From positions 1 through 22,373 of IMG/VR virus record IMGVR_UViG_3300042154_002081: a stretch of 22,373 bases of DNA; one strand, written 5' to 3'. This document shows, one piece after another, positions 1 through 5,561 of this stretch. The notes below the pieces were generated by a model that was not told the DNA's origin, ran no database searches, and saw only the letters and a program-made list of their open reading frames with translations. The stretch comes from a virus. Within the stretch, counting starts at the first letter, position 1. Each line of letters starts with the position of its first letter. Both the position numbers and the translations under genes were made by a program.

Positions 1-1051
1 CTTGAGTTGCTGTCCATCCTACCAAGTCAAGTTCGTGACACATAGATTCAAAACCTCTCATCACAGACCCTTCAGATTTCCATTCATCTCCCAAGTTTTT
101 ATCAGGAACCACACAATCAATGTAGTCCAATAATACCATATCAATTTTGTTTCCTTCAGAAATCATTTTTCTAATTTGATTCTTAATTTGCATCATTGTT
201 ACGGTGTCAGATGGAAGTTTTTTAAGTATCAATTCATTAGGCATTTTTTCCTTAATTTCTTGAACTTTAATCATTACTTCATCCTTTTTTAAAGACAAAT
301 CATCCGGGTGGATTTTTGTCCATAATGTAATGTGTTTACGTTGAATAATCTTTGGGTTATCCTCGAAGAATATTTGTAAAACATTATACCCCAAATTAAA
401 TGCGTGATTCGCAATTTTTGTAAGTAATGTTGATTTACCTACACCTGTTGGGGCTAACACTACACCGATTTCACCTTTAGCAAGGCCACCTTTTAAGAGT
501 CTATCTATCCCCGGAATACCCATCGGTATCGGATGACGATAATCCTCGTTTAGAACATCGTCTAAATTGCTGAAAACACTTTCAGTCCCCTTATCATGTT
601 CTCCAACCTGAAGAGCTTTACTCACCATCTCTTCTAATGTGTCATAACTCTCAAATTCACCAGTGTCGATGATTTTTTGAGCTTTAACCATTACTTTCTG
701 TAACTCCTGTTGTTTACAGAACTTCATTGATTTTTCTTGTACAAATTCAGCTCCTTCAAGCGTAGACTCCTTAACTTTTGTAAGGGTATCAATAATGATT
801 TTAGCCGCTAGAGGTTGTTGTATCTCAGATTTTGTAATTTGTTCTAATGTGTCAAAGGTTGGTGTGTGTTCGTATTTTGTATAATATTCCTTAATCATTT
901 GGATGATTAATTTGAAGTATTTATTCTCAAAATAACTTGTTTCAATCACATCTATAATAGACCTTGAGAAATCTTTGTCGATAATGATTTGGTTTAATAA
1001 TTGTATCTGAAAGGTACTACCTAGATACTCGAAATTTTTGTTTGACGCCAT
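1..1051 (-). CDS. 41: Replicative DNA helicase, DnaB/T4 gp41 type (C-terminus cut by window edge)
   Basis: The gene starts at ATG 1051-1049 and runs off the left edge after 350 codons; T4 gp41 is about 475 residues, so roughly the last quarter is missing. This family forms a hexameric, NTP-driven 5'-to-3' helicase that unwinds the replication fork and works with primase. Visible signatures are a helical N-terminal domain (about residues 1-150), a Walker A loop PTGVGKST at 201-208, a Walker B strand ending MVLLDYID at about 305-312, and the DnaB-like WTATQ at the cut end. The start is fixed by a long open frame beginning 30 bases after the stop of the upstream gene; the leader is A-rich (AAAAGAAAAAACAT) with no good Shine-Dalgarno. 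It is the last visible gene of the gp32-uvsX-RNase H operon, as expected for the replication module. Family assignment is secure; gp41 rather than a generic DnaB is inferred from context. Confidence 0.92.
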   Translation of the reverse strand, partial: MASNKNFEYLGSTFQIQLLNQIIIDKDFSRSIIDVIETSYFENKYFKLIIQMIKEYYTKYEHTPTFDTLEQITKSEIQQPLAAKIIIDTLTKVKESTLEGAEFVQEKSMKFCKQQELQKVMVKAQKIIDTGEFESYDTLEEMVSKALQVGEHDKGTESVFSNLDDVLNEDYRHPIPMGIPGIDRLLKGGLAKGEIGVVLAPTGVGKSTLLTKIANHAFNLGYNVLQIFFEDNPKIIQRKHITLWTKIHPDDLSLKKDEVMIKVQEIKEKMPNELILKKLPSDTVTMMQIKNQIRKMISEGNKIDMVLLDYIDCVVPDKNLGDEWKSEGSVMRGFESMCHELDLVGWTATQ

Positions 1052-1081
1052 ATGTTTTTTCTTTTAGTGTAATAATAAATA

Positions 1082-1534
1082 CTACACACTTAAGGTAAAT
1101 TCTAGATATTTTTTTGTTAAATTTTTAGATGAAAAGATGTCAGTCAAGTTCATCAACAAGTTTTTTAGGTGTGGGCGTACATCCACAGTATATCTTATCT
1201 TTGGAGGGTATACTTTAGCGTCTACCTGTCTATGACAAATTGTCACATCATTTTGTTTGATGAAGATGTTAAAGTACTCCGGACCATCTGTATAAGACGT
1301 TTCCAAAATAGCTGGATTGTTAATAATTTCGTACATATTATCCGTCATATACGTTACGGTTTTCAATGATAATTGTGTCTGAATATCGTCTTTAAATTCA
1401 CGAAGTAATTCATAAAGTTCTAATGAGTTTTTTCCCTCATTATTGAACTCTCTCACGTTAAAAAATCTCTGTACAATGATGTTATCATTTACCATCATTA
1501 AGAATTCTAATTTTACCGATTCTTGGTCTTTCAT
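1082..1534 (-). CDS. Unrecognised 150-residue protein in the replication operon
   Basis: I do not recognise this protein. It is 150 residues, soluble-looking, without a membrane segment, signal peptide or nucleotide-binding motif. It is rich in Asn, Asp, Leu and Ile, has one cysteine in TICHRQVD (around residue 100), and begins MKDQESVKLEFLMMV. The ATG lies 8 bases after the stop of the RNase H gene, and its TAG stop is 30 bases before the helicase start, so it is almost certainly cotranscribed and perhaps translationally coupled with these. The position directly before a gp41-type helicase makes a helicase loader or a small replication accessory protein possible, but no motif of a T4 gp59-like loader is visible; this is a guess from neighbourhood only. 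The coding call rests on the clean open frame and tight packing; an opposite-strand open frame inside it is shorter and has no context. Confidence 0.8.
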   Translation of the reverse strand: MKDQESVKLEFLMMVNDNIIVQRFFNVREFNNEGKNSLELYELLREFKDDIQTQLSLKTVTYMTDNMYEIINNPAILETSYTDGPEYFNIFIKQNDVTICHRQVDAKVYPPKIRYTVDVRPHLKNLLMNLTDIFSSKNLTKKYLEFTLSV

Positions 1535-1542
1535 AGTTTTAA

Positions 1543-2547
1543 TTAATTGTTGTTATAATTTCTTTTTTCTTTTCTTGTTAGTTTCATAAAGGGTCTAACA
1601 AAATTCACCCATGCGTCATCTCCTTTTGGTAGATACTTAAAAAATCCGTCTTCCATCATCATTTTTATAAGTCCTCTATGACCCCTTCCATCAGGGTCTA
1701 AACTTTCCTTATAATATAATTCAACAAGTTCTTTAGCATCATCGGTAATTAATGGGTTTGACAAATTTATAATCTTTTCATTAATTACAAAATATTCATC
1801 CCCATAAACACCACTTTTAGTTTTACCCGATAATAAATTTTGTAATGTTTTATTATTTTTATTTTCCTTAAGTAGGTTTTCCGTCCTTTCTAAAATATCG
1901 GTAATTGAAACCGGTTTTTCAAGTAGCTCAGGGAAAAACTTAATAAGAGTTTTTTCTCCTAATCCTGAAATACCTTCAATATTATCCGATTTATCTCCTG
2001 ATAAAATTTTATAAGTTCTAATGTTTTGATGTGGGAATTCGTAAATATCACATTTGATTTTACTTCCTAAATGATAAGTCTCTTTAGTTCTTGGATAATA
2101 CACCGATACCTTATCTGAAATAAGTTGAGTAAGGTCTTTATCCCCCGAATAGATAGTCTTTTGTTCGTTCTCCGAGATTTGGCAATAGTAAGCTATCAAA
2201 TCATCCGCTTCGTTATTATCTACGTTGATTTGTCTTATATAACAATCCTCCAAGTATTGTTTGATTCTTTCTTTCTGCTCAGTGAAAGAATCTAACTTAT
2301 ACTCGTTGTCTCTGTCTCTACGATTTTCTTTGTATTGGGGATAAATAAGTTTTCGAGTAGATGAGTTATCATCACCGTCCCACATAACAACAACCTTATC
2401 AAAGTCTTGTTCGTCTATGAAACGTCTAATGGTGTTTATAAAGTGCCATAAAGCCCCAATATGTTTTCCATTATGATAATAATCTTTTACTCCGTGAAAG
2501 CCAATCTTTACTAAATTATTGCCGTCCACTAATAGGGTTTTAACCAC
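1543..2547 (-). CDS. rnh: T4-type RNase H / FEN-1-family 5' nuclease
   Basis: The 334-residue protein belongs to the T4 RNase H / flap endonuclease family, which removes RNA primers and adjacent DNA from lagging-strand fragments in a metal-dependent reaction. The acidic residues expected in the active site are all visible: D8 in LLVDGNN, D57 in VVMWDGDD, the NNEADDLIAYY block (E113, D115, D116), D136 and D138 in YSGDKDL, and D185/D188 in SGDKSDN. The following GISGLGEKT (about 192-200) is the helix-hairpin-helix DNA-binding element. T4 RNase H is 305 residues, so length fits. The start is a GTG at 2547; no in-frame ATG lies upstream before a stop, and using the GTG leaves the first beta strand VKTLLVDG intact. 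It sits 21 bases after the uvsX stop and 8 bases before the next gene, inside the replication operon. Confidence 0.95.
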   Translation of the reverse strand: MVKTLLVDGNNLVKIGFHGVKDYYHNGKHIGALWHFINTIRRFIDEQDFDKVVVMWDGDDNSSTRKLIYPQYKENRRDRDNEYKLDSFTEQKERIKQYLEDCYIRQINVDNNEADDLIAYYCQISENEQKTIYSGDKDLTQLISDKVSVYYPRTKETYHLGSKIKCDIYEFPHQNIRTYKILSGDKSDNIEGISGLGEKTLIKFFPELLEKPVSITDILERTENLLKENKNNKTLQNLLSGKTKSGVYGDEYFVINEKIINLSNPLITDDAKELVELYYKESLDPDGRGHRGLIKMMMEDGFFKYLPKGDDAWVNFVRPFMKLTRKEKRNYNNN

Positions 2548-2568
2548 TTGTTTTGTTTGTATTCGTTA

Positions 2569-3573
2569 CTAATCTTTTTCTTCTACTTCTTTCAAATCAA
2601 AATCACCATCTGTTCCAATGATGTTTTTCCAATATTCAGAGTATTCTTTTTTGTACTTCTCAATTGAAGCTTTTTCTTCTGTAGTCTCTTTACCTGCCAA
2701 GAATCCATGAGGTGTTACTATAATTTTACCATCCTCATAACCTAATCCATTGATGTGGTTTTTCATTACTGAAATTTTAGTTCTCACAGCAAATTTGATA
2801 GTTCTCTTATCTTTAGTCGCAGTAATTTTTGTTGTTCCCGCACCTTTCTCATTACCAAAACGGAATACTAATGAAGAGTTTAACCAAATTGCCTCACCAC
2901 CTTTAGCTTTAATTTTAGGTTGTCCAAATGGATTATCCGGAAGTTCAACCCAAGGTTGGTTAACAATAACCAAAGTATTCTCATATTTAGAATCCGCTTT
3001 ACGACTTCCTGAAATTCTTTGATTAATTCCCATTCCAATTTTATCCGCTAATGCAGCAGCATTATGTTGTTTTCCACCTTTACCTTCATAAGTCATTTTA
3101 CAAGGAACTGAACCAACTGAATCCCATAAGAATAGTAAACTATAATCTAATTCACCTTTCTCTTGAGCATCAAGTAAACTATTAATGTAATCAGTTATTT
3201 GTTCTATATAACTAAAGTTATTATTGAAGATGTAGAACCCATCCCATTCTAATTCACCAGTTTCTTCATCAACCATTTCTTCACAATCAAAACCCATAAG
3301 TTTTGCGTGTTCAAATGACCATTTTTGTTCCGTAATAATGAACACAGGTAATATTTGTTTTTTCTGAGCATCAACCGCACATTTAACTAAAGCTGTGGTT
3401 TTACCTGTATCGGAGTGACCCAAGAACATATTTAAATGTCCAATAGCCGGACCCGGAATACCAACAGCATCCAAAAAGTCAGGACCTAAATCAAAGAACC
3501 TTTGTGGTTTGTATTTTGCGGATGTAGAGAATTTGTCCTTAATGGACTTGAAATCATGTTTTTTAATTGCCAT
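2569..3573 (-). CDS. uvsX: UvsX-like RecA-family recombinase
   Basis: A 334-residue RecA/UvsX-family strand-exchange protein, which forms filaments on single-stranded DNA and drives recombination-dependent replication and repair in T4-like phages. Walker A is GHSDTGKTT at about residues 52-60, Walker B is SLLFLWDS at about 145-152, and VIVNQPW (about 202-208) followed by the KAKGGEAIW loop at 222-230 corresponds to the end of the RecA core and its L2 region. The C-terminal part keeps the basic RTKISVMKNH segment before a charged tail. T4 UvsX is 391 residues, so this is a compact version. I choose ATG 3573: the open frame extends to a TTG at 3642, but that extension (a Lys-rich 23 residues) runs through an inverted repeat and resembles non-coding leader. 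It lies between the gp32-like gene and RNase H, both functional partners. Confidence 0.93.
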   Translation of the reverse strand: MAIKKHDFKSIKDKFSTSAKYKPQRFFDLGPDFLDAVGIPGPAIGHLNMFLGHSDTGKTTALVKCAVDAQKKQILPVFIITEQKWSFEHAKLMGFDCEEMVDEETGELEWDGFYIFNNNFSYIEQITDYINSLLDAQEKGELDYSLLFLWDSVGSVPCKMTYEGKGGKQHNAAALADKIGMGINQRISGSRKADSKYENTLVIVNQPWVELPDNPFGQPKIKAKGGEAIWLNSSLVFRFGNEKGAGTTKITATKDKRTIKFAVRTKISVMKNHINGLGYEDGKIIVTPHGFLAGKETTEEKASIEKYKKEYSEYWKNIIGTDGDFDLKEVEEKD

Positions 3574-3613
3574 ATCTCTAATTAATTTAATTTTTTTAGT
3601 TTTTTTAGACAAG

Positions 3614-3642
3614 TTGGACACCAAGTAAGACCTAGTGTCCAA
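3614..3642. repeat. Inverted repeat / hairpin in the gp32-uvsX gap
   Basis: A perfect 8-bp inverted repeat, TTGGACAC (3614-3621) and GTGTCCAA (3635-3642), separated by 13 bases, lies in the 93-base gap between the SSB stop and the uvsX ATG. On the transcribed (minus) strand it is followed by an A-rich stretch, not a U tract, so it is not a standard terminator. It could be an mRNA processing or stability hairpin, or an operator. The uvsX ATG is about 40 bases further on. Confidence 0.5.
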
Positions 3643-3666
3643 GTTATATGTCTATGTTTTTTTTGA

Positions 3667-4521
3667 TTAGAAAGGCATATCATCTTCCGGTTCGTCACCC
3701 GCTTGTGGGTCAACCGGTGCAGATGGTTTAGAACCACCAAATGACATCTCATCAGAATCAGAGTTACCATAATCGTAACCACCTTTATCAGAATTCCATT
3801 TTGGAGTCTCACCTCTTGCAATAGCTTCTAAATACTCAACCGGTTTTTTAGAGTAAACATCTTCCCAAGTTAACTCATCATTAACCCATCCGTCAGCAGT
3901 TGCTTTGTCCTCGTGAACAGGAGCCGCGTCATCATACATAACTGTTTGGATTACCGTGTAAAATGCACCTTTTGGAGTTTTTGCTTTAGTTAATTCTAAA
4001 ATGATATCTCTACCACTAACAGGGTCAGTAATATCACCTTTATTTCTCCAAATAGGAATAATTTTATCTAAAATTCCTTCATTTTTGTAGTTGTGTTTAA
4101 ATCTCCAAAATTTAACACCATCCGCCTCGTTATCTCTATCAATAACTTTCACGATGTAAAATTTACGTGATAAGTACTGTTTAGCTAACTCTTTGTCAGA
4201 TTCTTTTCCGGTCGCACGAAGTTCTTCGTAAACCTCATTTAAAGGTGAACGCTCACTGTCATTTTTTCCCGGGTCATAAAATTTTTGGAATTTTCCGTCA
4301 ACTTGAATCTCGTGATACCAAACTTCATTAAATGGTGAAGAACCATCTTTTGTTGGTAAGATTCTTAATCTTCTTTGGCCTTGAGTTTCCTTATCTTGAA
4401 GGATTGCCGCGAAGTATTTTTTCATTCTTTCTTCTTGTGTGAATTTTGAGGTAGAAGAAGAGCTACCTTGTTTTGATTGCTCGTATTGAGCCAAAACTGC
4501 GTCTAATGAATTTGTCGCCAT
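3667..4521 (-). CDS. 32: gp32-like single-stranded DNA-binding protein
   Basis: A 284-residue protein matching the T4 gp32 plan (301 residues): a short basic N-terminal region (about 1-40) that in gp32 mediates cooperativity, a central OB-fold region (about 45-200, containing RRLRILP, WYHEIQVDGKFQKFYDP, FYIVKVIDRDNEADGVKFWRF and IIPIW), a linker and an acidic tail ending DEPEDDMPF, the kind of tip that recruits partner proteins. It would coat single strands at the fork and load or modulate UvsX and the helicase, encoded downstream. Oddly, the whole protein has no cysteine, so the Cys ligands of the T4 gp32 zinc site are absent. It is the first gene after a strong terminator and has its own promoter at 4551-4579; the leader has two TTTAAA repeats and no Shine-Dalgarno. 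Identity is inferred from fold-like segments, tail and neighbours; exact homology to gp32 should be confirmed by profile search. Confidence 0.87.
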   Translation of the reverse strand: MATNSLDAVLAQYEQSKQGSSSSTSKFTQEERMKKYFAAILQDKETQGQRRLRILPTKDGSSPFNEVWYHEIQVDGKFQKFYDPGKNDSERSPLNEVYEELRATGKESDKELAKQYLSRKFYIVKVIDRDNEADGVKFWRFKHNYKNEGILDKIIPIWRNKGDITDPVSGRDIILELTKAKTPKGAFYTVIQTVMYDDAAPVHEDKATADGWVNDELTWEDVYSKKPVEYLEAIARGETPKWNSDKGGYDYGNSDSDEMSFGGSKPSAPVDPQAGDEPEDDMPF

Positions 4522-4550
4522 AGTGTTTAAAATATTTAAAGGTTTATAAA

Positions 4551-4579
4551 AGTATAAGTGTCAGCCGTGTGTTTGTCAA
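4551..4579 (-). promoter_or_regulatory. Sigma70-like promoter for the gp32-uvsX-RNase H-gp41 operon
   Basis: Read on the minus strand, TTGACA (4579-4574) is followed by a 17-base spacer and TATACT (4556-4551). This is a perfect -35 and a one-mismatch -10 at ideal spacing. The same site also reads TTTG ... TACTTTTA, close to the Bacteroidota TTTG / TAnnTTTG consensus. Predicted start of transcription is near 4544, giving a leader of about 23 bases before the ATG at 4521. It lies directly behind the terminator of the tail module, so it marks the boundary between the two transcription units. Confidence 0.75.
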
Positions 4580-4590
4580 ATTGTTTTGTG

Positions 4591-4615
4591 AAAAAAACGG
4601 TCCGAAGACCGTTTT
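4591..4615 (-). terminator. Rho-independent terminator at the end of the tail module
   Basis: On the minus strand a 9-bp perfect stem AAAACGGTC / GACCGTTTT closes a TTCG tetraloop (extra-stable cUUCGg type) and runs into a seven-T tract (4597-4591). It begins three bases after the stop codon of the gene at 4618-5289 and is followed by the promoter of the SSB operon. This is the clearest terminator in the window. Confidence 0.93.
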
Positions 4616-4617
4616 AA

Positions 4618-5289
4618 TTATTTTACTTGTCTAAATGGATTAACTTCATCTTCAAAATTTCTGAAGGTTTTTTTAATTTCATTTGGTGAATAATCTTCAA
4701 CATCATTTTGTGTTAAAACATATTCATTTTTTCCTGATTTTTCCATATCTTCTTCTTTGTCATCAAAGAATTGACTTAATTTTTGATTGAAAGGTCCTGA
4801 ATCTAATGTTCTTAACTCTAATCTTTCTTGAGGTGTTTTCTCTCTGTATTTTTCAACTTTAGCCTCTAAATCATTTAATTTAGTCATGATACCATCCATT
4901 TCACCTAATTTAGATTCTAAATCCGTTAGATGTTGAAATAAATTATTAAAATATTCTTCTTGTTTTTCTTCAACCTTTTTTTGTGATTTTACTAAATCAG
5001 TAATATCCATTTCTTCAGTTTTTGATTCTGATTTTTCATCTTCTCCAACTTTTTCAACGTCAGGGTCATTTGCAACGTCAACAGGTTGAGGTCCCGCAGG
5101 TGCTGCAGGTGTTGGTGGAACAACATTAGGGTCTGCCGGTGGTGTTAATCCTGCGTCCGGAGCCGGAGCGGCATTTGGGTCAACTTCACCAGGTGGCGGA
5201 GGTAATGTAGCATCTTGTTCAACAATATATTGATTGATAGAATTATATCTAGCAATTTCCTCTAAAATTTGATTGTCTATTTTTTTCAT
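4618..5289 (-). CDS. Unrecognised Pro-rich, coiled-coil protein at the end of the tail module
   Basis: A 223-residue protein I cannot assign. Its layout is clear: a short N-terminal segment (1-25) with ILEEIARYNSINQYIVEQD; a low-complexity Pro/Ala/Asp region (about 27-70) with PPPPGEVDPN and several P-rich repeats; a very acidic/Lys-rich region with heptad spacing (about 90-155, for example LESKLGEMDGIMTKLNDLEAKVEKYREK) likely to form a coiled coil; and a charged C-terminus ending in FRQVK. It has no cysteine and no membrane segment. It starts 4 bases after the stop of the 74-residue gene and ends at a strong terminator, so it is the last gene of the tail unit. A structural or scaffold-like virion protein is plausible, with the proline region as a flexible spacer, but this is inference from composition and location. 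Confidence 0.82.
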   Translation of the reverse strand: MKKIDNQILEEIARYNSINQYIVEQDATLPPPPGEVDPNAAPAPDAGLTPPADPNVVPPTPAAPAGPQPVDVANDPDVEKVGEDEKSESKTEEMDITDLVKSQKKVEEKQEEYFNNLFQHLTDLESKLGEMDGIMTKLNDLEAKVEKYREKTPQERLELRTLDSGPFNQKLSQFFDDKEEDMEKSGKNEYVLTQNDVEDYSPNEIKKTFRNFEDEVNPFRQVK

Positions 5290-5293
5290 GTTA

Positions 5294-5518
5294 TTAACCG
5301 TTTAATAGTTGTTTTACACCTGTTAAAGTTTCAACTTGAATTTTTTTATTTTTGTTTAATGTATTGTCAACTCTTTCAATTAAACCATCTTTCATTCTGA
5401 TAGTATAACAATCTCCAGTGTCTAAATCACATACTTGTTTAGAACCATCTCCCAAATCTTTTTCGGTACTTCTGGTATTTTTACCTAAATAGTTGTCTAA
5501 TATTAATTTTGTGTCCAT
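5294..5518 (-). CDS. Unrecognised 74-residue protein
   Basis: A small acidic/basic mixed protein, beginning MDTKLILDNYLGKN, with a central CDLDTGDC pair of cysteines (about residues 30-37) inside what looks like a short beta-hairpin (QVCDLDTGDCYTIRMKDG), and a Lys/Asn-rich C-terminal half. No known family is recognised. It lies 43 bases after the stop of the giant hub gene and 4 bases before the next gene, suggesting a two-gene unit with the Pro-rich protein. A 12-base palindromic TATTTATAAATA box ends eight bases upstream of the ATG. The clustered cysteines could bind a metal or form a disulfide; a small tail-tip or completion protein is possible but unsupported. Confidence 0.72.
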   Translation of the reverse strand: MDTKLILDNYLGKNTRSTEKDLGDGSKQVCDLDTGDCYTIRMKDGLIERVDNTLNKNKKIQVETLTGVKQLLNG

Positions 5519-5525
5519 AATCTTT

Positions 5526-5537
5526 TATTTATAAATA
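5526..5537 (-). promoter_or_regulatory. TATTTATAAATA box, candidate late promoter
   Basis: A perfect 12-base palindrome that contains TATAAATA on both strands, the same octamer as the T4 late-promoter -10 box. It sits in the short gap between the hub stop (5562) and the ATG at 5518. If it acts like a -10 box, transcription would begin almost at the ATG, giving a nearly leaderless message. Related boxes precede several other genes here; in such AT-rich DNA chance cannot be excluded. Confidence 0.4.
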
Positions 5538-5561
5538 TCTTTTATTTTGAAAAAACTTAAT

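Noticed and set aside
2750-3022. 90-codon + strand frame opposite uvsX
   Set aside because: Antisense to the conserved recombinase core.
3574-3642. Upstream TTG extension of uvsX (23 residues)
   Set aside because: The start codon would be TTG, the added residues are Lys-rich and pass through an inverted repeat, and ATG 3573 gives a normal UvsX N-terminus.
3582-3821. 79-codon minus-strand frame overlapping the SSB C-terminus
   Set aside because: It is a shifted shadow of the SSB gene, with low-complexity translation and no start context.
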